Source: Antedon mediterranea (lineage: Eukaryota; Echinodermata; Crinoidea; Comatulida; Antedonidae). From it: a stretch of 64,000 nucleotides of DNA. Under the pieces are notes generated by a model, which was not told the DNA's origin, ran no database searches, and saw only the letters and a program-made list of their open reading frames with translations. The translations under genes and the position numbers were made by a program. Numbering within the stretch: the first letter of the stretch is position 1; each line of letters starts with the position of its first letter. The stretch is from the NCBI RefSeq assembly GCF_964355755.1, contig NC_092677.1, positions 21,486,101-21,550,100 of the forward strand, given 5' to 3'. Shown here in pieces: positions 1 to 10,182 of the stretch.

Positions 1-610
1 GTTTTAGACCATTTTGAGCATTTCGAAAAAACTTTTCCACACAAAACATCAAAGTTTACAAAATAGCTTTAAATCGCATTTGGAGACGTTTTAGACCATT
101 TTGTTCATTTCGATGAAACAAAAACACAAAAACATCAAATTGCACAAAATGGCTTAATATGATATGGGAAAACGTTTTAGACCATTTTGAACATTTCGTT
201 AAAAGTTTTCACAAAAAAACATCAAAGTCCACAAAATAGCTTAATATCGTATTTAAAAACGTTTTAGGCCATTTTGAGCATTTCGAAAAAACTTTTTCAC
301 ACAAAACATCAAAGTTTACAAAATAGCTTCAAATCGCATTTGGAGACGTTTTAGACCATTTTGTGATTTTCGAAAAAACTTGTTAACATAAAAACACCAA
401 AGTGCTCAGAATACCTTCAAATCGCATTTTGAGACGTTTTAGACCTTTTTGTGATTTTCGAAAAAACTTGTTAACATAAAAACACCAAAGTGCTCAGAAT
501 ACCTTCAAATCGTGTTTTGAGACGTTTTAGACCATTTTGTGATTTTGGAAAAACTTGTTAACATAAAAACACCAAAGTGCTCAGAATACCTTCAAATCGC
601 ATTTGGAGAC

Positions 611-686
611 GTTTTAAACCATTTTGTTCATTTCGATGAAACTTGGTTACACAAAAATATCAAAGAGCACAAAAGTATTTAAAAAC
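611..686 (+). repeat. Short type-I monomer, 76 bp
   Basis: Opens GTTTTAAACC and has CAAAAATATCAAAGAGCAC. Compared with the 88-bp type I it lacks about 12 bases (GAGCTTAATATC) between GCACAAAA and GTATTTAAAAAC. It is found wherever the 1,512-bp HOR or its relatives occur (2123, 22327, 22842, about 45108). Confidence 0.86.
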
Positions 687-1367
687 GTTTTAGACCATTT
701 TGAGCATTCCGACAAAACTTTTTCACACAAAACATCAAAGTGTACAGAATAGCTTTAAATCGCATTTGGAGACGTTTTAGACCATTTTGTAGTTTTCGAA
801 AAAACTTGTTAACATAAAAACACAAAAGAGCTTCAAATCGCATTTGGAGACGTTTTAGACCCTTTTGTGCATTTCGATGAAACTTGGTTACACAAAAACA
901 TCAAAGTGCTTAAAATCACATTAGAAACCGTTTTAGACCATTTTGAGCATTTCGTTAAAACTTTTCATACAAAAACATCAAAGTCCACAAAATAGCTTAA
1001 TATCGTATTCAAAAACGTTTTAGACCATTTTGAGCATTTCGAAAAAACTTTTCCACACGAAACATCAAAGTTTACAAAATAGCTTCAAATCGCATTTGGA
1101 GACGTTTTAGACCATTTTGTGATTTTCGAAAAAACTTGATAACATAAAAACACCAAAGTGCTCAGAATACCTTCAAATCGTGTTTTGAGACGTTTTAGAC
1201 CATTTTGTAATTTTCGAAAAAACTTGTTAACATAAAAACACCAAAGTGCTCAGAATACCTTCACATCGAATTTTGAGACGTTTTAGACCATTTTGTGATT
1301 TTCGAAAAAACTTGTTAACATAAAAACACCAAAGTGCTTAGAAAAGCTTGAAATCGCATTTGGAGAC

Positions 1368-1512
1368 GTTTTAGACCATTTTGTGCATTTCGATGAAACT
1401 TGGTTACACAAAAACATCAAAGTGCTTAAAATCACATTTTGAGCATTTCGTTAAAACTTTTCACACAAAAACATCAAAGTCCACAAAATAGCTTAATATC
1501 GTATTTAAAAAC
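1368..1512 (+). repeat. Fused D/E dimer, 145 bp
   Basis: A type D monomer runs straight into a type E monomer without its GTTTTAGACC start: AAAATCAC joins ATTTTGAGCATTTCG at about 1435. The unit is 20 bases shorter than the intact D+E pair (852-1016, 165 bp) in the same HOR. CATT flanks the missing segment on both sides in the intact form, which fits a microhomology deletion. The same fused unit recurs across the window, for example at 2880-3024 and 47715-47859. Confidence 0.9.
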
Positions 1513-3024
1513 GTTTTAGACCATTTTGAGCATTTCGAAAAAACTTTTCCACACAAAACATCAAAGTTTACAAAATAGCTTTAAATCGCATTTGGAGACG
1601 TTTTAGACCATTTTGTTCATTTCGATGAAACAAAAACACAAAAACATCAAATTGCACAAAATGGCTTAATATGATATGGGAAAACGTTTTAGACCATTTT
1701 GAACATTTCGTTAAAAGTTTTCACAAAAAAACATCAAAGTCCACAAAATAGCTTAATATCGTATTTAAAAACGTTTTAGGCCATTTTGAGCATTTCGAAA
1801 AAACTTTTTCACACAAAACATCAAAGTTTACAAAATAGCTTCAAATCGCATTTGGAGACGTTTTAGACCATTTTGTGATTTTCGAAAAAACTTGTTAACA
1901 TAAAAACACCAAAGTGCTCAGAATACCTTCAAATCGCATTTTGAGACGTTTTAGACCTTTTTGTGATTTTCGAAAAAACTTGTTAACATAAAAACACCAA
2001 AGTGCTCAGAATACCTTCAAATCGTGTTTTGAGACGTTTTAGACCATTTTGTGATTTTGGAAAAACTTGTTAACATAAAAACACCAAAGTGCTCAGAATA
2101 CCTTCAAATCGCATTTGGAGACGTTTTAAACCATTTTGTTCATTTCGATGAAACTTGGTTACACAAAAATATCAAAGAGCACAAAAGTATTTAAAAACGT
2201 TTTAGACCATTTTGAGCATTCCGACAAAACTTTTTCACACAAAACATCAAAGTGTACAGAATAGCTTTAAATCGCATTTGGAGACGTTTTAGACCATTTT
2301 GTAGTTTTCGAAAAAACTTGTTAACATAAAAACACAAAAGAGCTTCAAATCGCATTTGGAGACGTTTTAGACCCTTTTGTGCATTTCGATGAAACTTGGT
2401 TACACAAAAACATCAAAGTGCTTAAAATCACATTAGAAACCGTTTTAGACCATTTTGAGCATTTCGTTAAAACTTTTCATACAAAAACATCAAAGTCCAC
2501 AAAATAGCTTAATATCGTATTCAAAAACGTTTTAGACCATTTTGAGCATTTCGAAAAAACTTTTCCACACGAAACATCAAAGTTTACAAAATAGCTTCAA
2601 ATCGCATTTGGAGACGTTTTAGACCATTTTGTGATTTTCGAAAAAACTTGATAACATAAAAACACCAAAGTGCTCAGAATACCTTCAAATCGTGTTTTGA
2701 GACGTTTTAGACCATTTTGTAATTTTCGAAAAAACTTGTTAACATAAAAACACCAAAGTGCTCAGAATACCTTCACATCGAATTTTGAGACGTTTTAGAC
2801 CATTTTGTGATTTTCGAAAAAACTTGTTAACATAAAAACACCAAAGTGCTTAGAAAAGCTTGAAATCGCATTTGGAGACGTTTTAGACCATTTTGTGCAT
2901 TTCGATGAAACTTGGTTACACAAAAACATCAAAGTGCTTAAAATCACATTTTGAGCATTTCGTTAAAACTTTTCACACAAAAACATCAAAGTCCACAAAA
3001 TAGCTTAATATCGTATTTAAAAAC
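1513..3024 (+). repeat. 1,512-bp HOR, copy 2
   Basis: Repeats 1-1512 at an offset of exactly 1,512. All diagnostic variants recur at the expected places, for example TTCCACACGAAACATC at 2563 and the T-run variant GACCTTTTTG near 1955. I saw no difference from copy 1 in the lines compared, so the two copies look identical or almost so. This indicates very recent tandem duplication or assembly collapse/expansion. Confidence 0.92.
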
Positions 3025-3638
3025 GTTTTAGACCATTTTGAGCATTTCGAAAAAACTTTTCCACACAAAACATCAAAGTTTACAAAATAGCTTTAAATCG
3101 CATTTGGAGACGTTTTAGACCATTTTGTTCATTTCGATGAAACAAAAACACAAAAACATCAAATTGCACAAAATGGCTTAATATGATATGGGAAAACGTT
3201 TTAGACCATTTTGAACATTTCGTTAAAAGTTTTCACAAAAAAACATCAAAGTCCACAAAATAGCTTAATATCGTATTTAAAAACGTTTTAGGCCATTTTG
3301 AGCATTTCGAAAAAACTTTTTCACACAAAACATCAAAGTTTACAAAATAGCTTCAAATCGCATTTGGAGACGTTTTAGACCATTTTGTGATTTTCGAAAA
3401 AACTTGTTAACATAAAAACACCAAAGTGCTCAGAATACCTTCAAATCGCATTTTGAGACGTTTTAGACCATTTTGTGATTTTCGAAAAAACTTGTTAACA
3501 TAAAAACACCAAAGTGCTCAGAATACCTTCAAATCGTGTTTTGAGACGTTTTAGACCATTTTGTGATTTTGGAAAAACTTGTTAACATAAAAACACCAAA
3601 GTGCTCAGAATACCTTCAAATCGCATTTGGAGACGTTT
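3025..3638 (+). repeat. 1,512-bp HOR, partial copy 3
   Basis: Continues the 1,512-bp phase through the first seven units. It differs from copies 1 and 2 by GACCATTTTG in place of GACCTTTTTG near 3469. At 3639 it departs: copies 1 and 2 continue with the short GTTTTAAACC unit, but here a GTTTTAGACC type-B monomer follows. The break falls on a monomer boundary, as expected for unequal exchange between paralogous monomers in register. Confidence 0.88.
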
Positions 3639-5258
3639 TAGACCATTTTGTGATTTTCGAAAAAACTTGTTAACATAAAAACACCAAAGTGCTCAGAAAA
3701 GCTTCAAATCGCAATTGGAGACGTTTTAAACCATTTTGTTCATTTCGATGAAGCTTGGTTACACAAAAACATCAAATTGCACAAAATGGCTTAATATGGT
3801 ATGGGAAAACGTTTTAGACCATTTTGAACATTTCGAGAAAACTTTTTCACACAAAACTTCAAAGTATACAGAATAGCTTCAAATCGCATTAGAAACCGTT
3901 TTAGACCATTTTGAGCATTTCGAAAAAACTTTTTCACACAAAACATCAAAGTTTACAAAATAGCTTCAAATCGCATTTGGAGACGTTTTAGACCATTTTG
4001 TGATTTTCGAAAAAACTTGTTAACATAAAAACACCAAAGTGCTCAGAATACCTTCAAATCGCATTTTGAGACGTTTTAGACCATTTTGTGATTTTCGAAA
4101 AAACTTGTTAACATAAAAATACCAAAGTGCTCAGAATACCTTCAAATCGTGTTTTGAGACGTTTTAAACCATTTTGTGATTTTCGAAAAAACTTAACATA
4201 AAAACACCAAAGTGCTCAGAATACCTTCAAATCGCATTTTGGAGACGTTTTAGACCATTTTGTGATTTTCGAAAAAACTTGTTAACATAAAAACACCAAA
4301 GTGCTTAGAAAATCTTCAAATCGCATTTGGAGACGTTTAAGACCATTTTGTTCATTTCGATGAAACTTGGTTACACAAAAACATCAAAGAGCACAAAAGA
4401 GCGTTTTAGACCATTTTGAGCATTTCGACAAAACTTTTTCACACAAAACATCAAAGTGTACAGAATAGCTTTAAATCGCATTTGGAGACGTTTTAGACCA
4501 TTTTGTGGTTTTCGAAAAAACTTGTTAACATAAAAACACAAAAGAGCTAAGAATAGCTTCAAATCGCATTTGGAGACGTTTTAGATCCTTTTGTGCATTT
4601 CGATGAAACTTGGTTACACAAAAACATCAAAGTGCTTAAAATCACATTAGAAACCGTTTTAGACCATTTTGAGCATTTCGTTAAAACTTTTCACACAAAA
4701 ACATCAAAGTCCACAAAATAGCTTAATATCGTATTTAAAAACGTTTTAGACCATTTTGAGCATTTCGAAAAAACTTTTTCACACAAAACATCAAAGTTTA
4801 CAAAATAGCTTCAAATCGCATTTGGAGACGTTTTAGACCATTTTGTGATTTTCGAAAAAACTTGTTAACATAAAAACACCAAAGTGCTTAGAAAATCTTC
4901 AAATCGCATTTGGAGACGTTTAAGACCATTTTGTTCATTTCGATTAAACTTGGTTACACAAAAACATCAAAGAGCACAAAAGAGCTTAATATCGTATTTA
5001 AAAACGTTTTAGACCATTTTGAGCATTTCGACAAAACTTTTTCAAACAAAACATCAAAGTGTACAGAATAGCTTTAAATCGCATTTGGAGACGTTTTAGA
5101 CCATTTTGTAGTTTTCGAAAAAACTTGTTAACATAAAAACACAAAAAAGCTAAGAATAGCTTCAAATCGCATTTGGAGACGTTTTAGACCCTTTTGTGCA
5201 TTTCGATGAAACTTGGTTACACAAAAACATCAAAGTGCTTAAAATCACATTAGAAACC
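3639..5258 (+). repeat. Long-HOR domain, first part
   Basis: Mixed A, B, C, D, E, F, G, H and I monomers without an obvious short period. Notable units: a type B lacking three bases (CTTAACATAAA) near 4194, and at about 4401 a shortened type I whose GAGC runs directly into GTTTTAGACC. The stretch holds no gene. The 63-codon minus-strand open frame at 4371-4562 is satellite read in frame. Confidence 0.85.
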
Positions 5259-5608
5259 GTTTTAGACCATTTTGAGCATTTCGTTAAAACTTTTCAGACA
5301 AAAACATCAAAGTCCACAAAATAGCTTAATATCGTATTTAAAAACGTTTTAGACCATTTTGAGCATTTCGAAAAAACTTTTTCACACAAAACATCAAAGT
5401 TTACAAAATAGCTTCAAATCGCATTTGGAGACGTTTTAGACCATTTTGTGATTTTCGAAAAAACTTGTTAACATAAAAACACCAAAGTGCTCAGAATACC
5501 TTCAAATCGCATTTTGAGACGTTTTAGACCATTTTGTGATTTTTGAAAAAACTTGTTAACTTAAAAACACCAAAGTGCTTAGAAAATCTTCAAATCGCAT
5601 TTGGTGAC

Positions 5609-5695
5609 GTTTTAGACCATTTTGAGCATTTCGATAAAATTTTACACACAAAAACATCAAAGTGCACAAAATAGCTTAATATGGTATTTAAAAAC
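5609..5695 (+). repeat. Exemplar monomer type J (87 bp)
   Basis: Marks: GAGCATTTCGATAAAATTTT, ACACACAAAAACATC, AAAGTGCACAAAATAGC and TTAATATGGTATTTAAAAAC. It is preceded by a monomer ending TTTGGTGAC in most copies, so the pair is a stable HOR marker. Confidence 0.86.
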
Positions 5696-6014
5696 GTTTT
5701 AGACCATTTTGAGCATTTCGACAAAGCTTTTTCTCACAAAACATCAAAGTGTACAGAATAGCTTCAAATCGCATTTGGAGACGTTTTAGACCATTTTGTG
5801 CATTTCGATGAAACTTGGTTACACAAAAACATCAAAGTGCTTAAAATCACATTTTGAGCATTTCGTTAAAACTGTTCACACAAAAACATCAAAGAGCAAA
5901 AAATAGCTTAATATCGTATTTAAAAACGTTTTAGACCATTTTGAGCATTTCGACAAAACTTTTTCACACAAAACATCAAAGTGTACAGAATAGCTTTAAA
6001 TCGCATTTGGAGAC

Positions 6015-6102
6015 GTTTTAGACCATTTTGTTCATTTCGATGAAACTTGGTTACACAAAAACATCAAATTGCACAAAATGGCTTAATATGGTATGGGAAA
6101 AC
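6015..6102 (+). repeat. Exemplar monomer type C (88 bp)
   Basis: Marks: TTCATTTCGATGAAACTTGG, CATCAAATTGCACAAAATGG and a distinctive 3' end CTTAATATGGTATGGGAAAA C. An 86-bp variant with GATGAAACAAAAACAC and ATATGATATGGG (88-173) is specific to the 1,512-bp and 929-bp HORs and their relatives. Confidence 0.88.
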
Positions 6103-6189
6103 GTTTTAGACCATTTTGAACATTTCGAGAAAACTTTTTCACACAAAACTTCAAAGTGTACAGAATAGCTTCAAATCGCATTTGAAACC
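6103..6189 (+). repeat. Exemplar monomer type H (87 bp)
   Basis: Follows type C. Marks: GAACATTTCGAGAAAACTTT (or GAACGTTTCGAG), CACACAAAACTTCAAAG, TGTACAGAATAGC and the end ATTTGAAACC or ATTAGAAACC. Confidence 0.87.
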
Positions 6190-6840
6190 GTTTTAGACCA
6201 TTTTGAGCATTTCGAAAAAACTTTTTCACACAAAACATCAAAGTTTACAAAATAGCTTCAAATCGCATTTGGAGACGTTTTAGACCATTTTGTGATTTTC
6301 GAAAAAACTTGTTAACATAAAAACACCAAAGTGCTCAGAATACCTTCAAATCGCATTTGGAGACGTTTTAGACCATTTTGTGATTTTCGAAAAAACTTGT
6401 TAACATAAAAACACCAAAGTGCTTAGAAAAGCTTCAAATTGCATTTGGAGACGTTTTAGACCATTTTGTGCATTTAGATGAAACTTGGTTACACAAAAAC
6501 ATCAAAGTGCTTAAAATCACATTTTGACCATTTCGTTAAAACTTTTCACACAAAAACATCAAAGAGTAAAAAATAGCTTAATATCGTATTTAAAAACGTT
6601 TTAGACCATTTTGAGCAATTCGACAAAACTTTTTCTCACAAAACATCAAAGTGTACAGAATAGCTTCAAATCGCATTTGGAGACGTTTTAGACCATTTTG
6701 TAGTTTTCGTAAAAACTTGTTAACATAAAAAGACAAAAGAGCTTCAAATCGCATTTGGAGACGTTTTAGACCCTTTTGTGCATTTCGATGAAACTTGGTT
6801 ACACAAAAACATCAAACTGCTTAAAATCACATTAGAAACC

Positions 6841-8013
6841 GTTTTAGACCATTTTGAGCATTTCGTTAAAACTTTTCAGACAAAAACATCAAAGTCCACA
6901 AAATAGCTTAATATCGTATTTAAAAACGTTTTAGACCATTTTGAGCATTTCGAAAAAACTTTTTCACACAAAACATCAAAGTTTACAAAATAGCTTCAAA
7001 TCGCATTTGGAGACGTTTTAGACCATTTTGTGATTTTCGAAAAAACTTGTTAACATAAAAACACCAAAGTGCTCAGAATACCTTCAAATCGCATTTTGAG
7101 ACGTTTTAGACCATTTTGTGATTTTTGAAAAAACTTGTTAACTTAAAAACACCAAAGTGCTTAGAAAATCTTCAAATCGCATTTGGTGACGTTTTAGACC
7201 ATTTTGAGCATTTCGATAAAATTTTACACACAAAAACATCAAAGTGCACAAAATAGCTTAATATGGTATTTAAAAACGTTTTAGACCATTTTGAGCATTT
7301 CGACAAAGCTTTTTCTCACAAAACATCAAAGTGTACAGAATAGCTTCAAATCGCATTTGGAGACGTTTTAGACCATTTTGTGCATTTCGATGAAACTTGG
7401 TTACACAAAAACATCAAAGTGCTTAAAATCACATTTTGAGCATTTCGTTAAAACTGTTCACACAAAAACATCAAAGAGCAAAAAATAGCTTAATATCGTA
7501 TTTAAAAACGTTTTAGACCATTTTGAGCATTTCGACAAAACTTTTTCACACAAAACATCAAAGTGTACAGAATAGCTTTAAATCGCATTTGGAGACGTTT
7601 TAGACCATTTTGTTCATTTCGATGAAACTTGGTTACACAAAAACATCAAATTGCACAAAATGGCTTAATATGGTATGGGAAAACGTTTTAGACCATTTTG
7701 AACATTTCGAGAAAACTTTTTCACACAAAACTTCAAAGTGTACAGAATAGCTTCAAATCGCATTTGAAACCGTTTTAGACCATTTTGAGCATTTCGAAAA
7801 AACTTTTTCACACAAAACATCAAAGTTTACAAAATAGCTTCAAATCGCATTTGGAGACGTTTTAGACCATTTTGTGATTTTCGAAAAAACTTGTTAACAT
7901 AAAAACACCAAAGTGCTCAGAATACCTTCAAATCGCATTTGGAGACGTTTTAGACCATTTTGTGATTTTCGAAAAAACTTGTTAACATAAAAACACCAAA
8001 GTGCTTAGAAAAG
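6841..8013 (+). repeat. 1,582-bp-period tandem duplication, copy 2
   Basis: Matches 5259-6431. It diverges at about 8014, where GAAAAGTTTC replaces GAAAAGCTTC and a type C replaces a type D. The pair is carried intact to 25978 and 27560 in the large second copy. Confidence 0.86.
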
Positions 8014-8472
8014 TTTCAAATCGCATTTGGAGACGTTTTAGACCATTTTGTTCATTTCGATGAAACTTGGTTACACAAAAACATCAAATTGCACAAAATG
8101 GCTTAATATGGTATGGGAAAACGTTTTAGACCATTTTGAACGTTTCGAGAAAACTTTTTCACACAAAACTTCAAAGTGTACAGAATAGCTTCAAATCGCA
8201 TTAGAAACCGTTTTAGACCATTTTGAGCATTTCAAAAAAACTTTTTCACACAAAACATCAAAGTTTACAAAATAGCTTCAAATCACATTTGGAGACGTTC
8301 TAGACCATTTTGTGATTTTCAAAAAAACTTGTTAACATAAAAACACCAAAGTGCTCAGAATACCTTCAAATCGCATTTTGAGACGTTTTAGACCATTTTG
8401 TGATTTTCGAAAAAACTTGTTAACATAAAAACACCAAAGTGCTTAGAAAATCTTCAAATCGCATTTGGAGAC

Positions 8473-8560
8473 GTTTAAGACCATTTTGTTCATTTCGATG
8501 AAACTTGGTTACACAAAAACATCAAAGAGCACAAAAGAGCTTAATATCGTATTTAAAAAC
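8473..8560 (+). repeat. Exemplar monomer type I (88 bp)
   Basis: Opens GTTTAAGACC (here a T-to-A change from the usual GTTTTAGACC), then TTCATTTCGATGAAACTTGG, TTACACAAAAACATC, AAAGAGCACAAAAGAGC and TTAATATCGTATTTAAAAAC. Marks of the type are TTCGATGAAACTTGG plus GAGCACAAAAGAGC. A 76-bp short form lacking 12 bases near its 3' end lies at 611-686. Confidence 0.9.
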
Positions 8561-8647
8561 GTTTTAGACCATTTTGAGCATTTCGACAAAACTTTTTCAC
8601 ACAAAACATCAAAGTGTAGAGAATAGCTTTAAATCGCATTTGGAGAC
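8561..8647 (+). repeat. Exemplar monomer type F (87 bp)
   Basis: Marks: GAGCATTTCGACAAAACT, TTTTCACACAAAACATC, AAAGTGTACAGAATAGC (here GTAGAG, a local variant), and TTTAAATCGCATTTGGAGAC. Usually follows type I or the fused D/E unit. Confidence 0.88.
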
Positions 8648-8735
8648 GTTTTAGACCATTTTCTGGTTTTCGAAAAAACTTGTTAACATAAAAACACAAA
8701 AGAGCTAAGAATAGCTTCAAATCGCATTTGGAGAC
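8648..8735 (+). repeat. Exemplar monomer type G (88 bp)
   Basis: Marks: GGTTTTCGAAAAAACTTG (also TAGTTTTCG elsewhere), TTAACATAAAAACACAAAAG, and AGCTAAGAATAGCTTC. A 78-bp form at 774-851 lacks ten bases between two AGCT copies. Confidence 0.88.
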
Positions 8736-8813
8736 GTTTTAGATCCTTTTGTGCATTTCGATGAAACTTGGTTACACAAAAACATCAAAGTGCTTAAAAT
8801 CACATTAGAAACC
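8736..8813 (+). repeat. Exemplar monomer type D (78 bp)
   Basis: Marks: GTTTTAGATCC or GTTTTAGACCC before TTTTGTGCATTTCGATG, AAACTTGGTTACAC, AAAGTGCTTAAAATCAC and the terminal ATTAGAAACC. It is about nine bases shorter than the usual monomer at its 3' end. Confidence 0.88.
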
Positions 8814-8900
8814 GTTTTAGACCATTTTGAGCATTTCGTTAAAACTTTTCACACAAAAACATCAAAGTCCACAAAATAGCTTAATATCGTATTTAAAAAC
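8814..8900 (+). repeat. Exemplar monomer type E (87 bp)
   Basis: Marks: GAGCATTTCGTTAAAACTTT, TCACACAAAAACATC, AAAGTCCACAAAATAGC and TTAATATCGTATTTAAAAAC. It follows type D almost everywhere, either intact or fused to it. Confidence 0.88.
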
Positions 8901-8987
8901 GTTTTAGACCATTTTGAGCATTTCGAAAAAACTTTTTCACACAAAACATCAAAGTTTACAAAATAGCTTCAAATCGCATTTGGAGAC
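8901..8987 (+). repeat. Exemplar monomer type A (87 bp)
   Basis: Marks: GAGCATTTCGAAAAAACTTT, TTCACACAAAACATC, AAAGTTTACAAAATAGC and TTCAAATCGCATTTGGAGAC. One of the commonest types. By my count 27 of its 87 bases are G or C. The form with CTTTTCCACAC marks the 1,512-bp HOR. Confidence 0.88.
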
Positions 8988-9075
8988 GTTTTAGACCATT
9001 TTGTGATTTTCGAAAAAACTTGTTAACATAAAAACACCAAAGTGCTCAGAATACCTTCAAATCGCATTTTGAGAC
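8988..9075 (+). repeat. Exemplar monomer type B (88 bp)
   Basis: Marks: GTGATTTTCGAAAAAACTTG, TTAACATAAAAACACC, AAAGTGCTCAGAATACC and TTCAAATCGCATTTTGAGAC. It contains the perfect palindromes TTTTCGAAAA and GTTAAC. It often occurs in runs of two to five and so is the main unit of copy-number change. A sub-type with GTGCTTAGAAAATC or GTGCTTAGAAAAGC (for example 9076-9163) usually closes such a run. Confidence 0.9.
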
Positions 9076-9163
9076 GTTTTAGACCATTTTGTGATTTTCG
9101 AAAAAACTTGTTAACATAAAAACACCAAAGTGCTTAGAAAATCTTCAAATCGCATTTGGAGAC

Positions 9164-10182
9164 GTTTAAGACCATTTTGTTCATTTCGATGAAACTTGGT
9201 TACACAAAAACATCAAAGAGCACAAAAGAGCTTAATATCGTATTTAAAAACGTTTTAGACCATTTTGAGCATTTCGACAAAACTTTTTCACACAAAACAT
9301 CAAAGTGTAGAGAATAGCTTTAAATCGCATTTGGAGACGTTTTAGACCATTTTCTGGTTTTCGAAAAAACTTGTTAACATAAAAACACAAAAGAGCTAAG
9401 AATAGCTTCAAATCGCATTTGGAGACGTTTTAGATCCTTTTGTGCATTTCGATGAAACTTGGTTACACAAAAACATCAAAGTGCTTAAAATCACATTAGA
9501 AACCGTTTTAGACCATTTTGAGCATTTCGTTAAAACTTTTCACACAAAAACATCAAAGTCCACAAAATAGCTTAATATCGTATTTAAAAACGTTTTAGAC
9601 CATTTTGAGCATTTCGAAAAAACTTTTTCACACAAAACATCAAAGTTTACAAAATAGCTTCAAATCGCATTTGGAGACGTTTTAGACCATTTTGTGATTT
9701 TCGAAAAAACCTGTTAACATAAAAACACCAAAGTGCTCAGAATACCTTCACATCGCATTTTGAGACGGTTTAGACCATTTTGTGATTTTCGAAAGAACTT
9801 GTTAACATAAAAACACCAAAGTGCTTAGAAAAGCTTCAAATTGCATTTGGAGACGTTTTAGACCATTTTGTGCATTTAGATGAAACTTGGTTACACAAAA
9901 ACATCAAAGTGCTTAAAATCACATTTTGACCATTTCGTTAAAACTTTTCACACAAAAACATCAAAGAGTAAAAAATAGCTTAATATCGTATTTAAAAACG
10001 TTTTAGACCATTTTGAGCAATTCGACAAAACTTTTTCTCACAAAACATCAAAGTGTACAGAATAGCTTCAAATCGCATTTGGAGACGTTTTAGACCATTT
10101 TGTAGTTTTCGTAAAAACTTGTTAACATAAAAAGACAAAAGAGCTTCAAATCGCATTTGGAGACGTTTTAGACCCTTTTGTG
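9164..10182 (+). repeat. Satellite stretch between the 691-bp and 2,238-bp repeats
   Basis: Contains the second 691-bp octamer (to about 9745). Beyond it are units with private variants: CGGTTTAGACC at 9766 and CGAAAGAACTTG near 9790, ATTTAGATG near 9880, GAGCAATTCG near 10015, and the short G form. These variants recur around 30485 and 43084 and, inverted, at 61274, and so serve as anchors between array segments. No gene. Confidence 0.85.

Larger units (their letters stand above)
1..1512 (+). repeat. 1,512-bp HOR, copy 1
   Basis: Higher-order repeat of 17 units with starts at 1, 88, 174, 261, 348, 436, 524, 611, 687, 774, 852, 930, 1017, 1104, 1192, 1280 and 1368. Unit lengths are 87, 86, 87, 87, 88, 88, 87, 76, 87, 78, 78, 87, 87, 88, 88, 88 and 145, which sum to 1,512. 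The last unit is a fused dimer. Diagnostic variants include TTCCACACGAAACATC at 1051, CTTGATAACAT near 1136, TCACATCGAATTTT near 1261 and GAGCATTCCGAC near 703. Confidence 0.93.
5259..6431 (+). repeat. 1,582-bp-period tandem duplication, copy 1
   Basis: Repeats at 6841-8013 (offset 1,582), including a type E with CTTTTCAGAC, the TTTGGTGAC/type J pair and CTGTTCACAC. Between the two copies (6432-6840) are G, D and other types with GAGCAATTCG and ATTTAGATG variants. Confidence 0.87.
8473..9163 (+). repeat. 691-bp octameric HOR (I-F-G-D-E-A-B-B)
   Basis: Cleanest HOR in the window. Its eight units start at 8473, 8561, 8648, 8736, 8814, 8901, 8988 and 9076, with lengths 88, 87, 88, 78, 87, 87, 88 and 88, totalling 691. 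It is tandemly repeated: the GTGTAGAGAATAG variant at about 8613 recurs 691 bases later, and near-identical sequence spans about 8330-9745. The same tandem pair is present at the 20,719-offset copy (GTGTAGAGAATAG at about 29332 and 30023). Confidence 0.93.

Noticed and set aside
4371-4562. Minus-strand open frame of 63 codons (same at 25090-25281)
   Set aside because: It is satellite read in frame: 87-bp monomers are a multiple of three, so a 29-residue pattern with NGLKR recurs until an 88- or 86-bp monomer breaks the frame. There is no ribosome-binding or promoter context, and it is duplicated only because the 14-kb block is.
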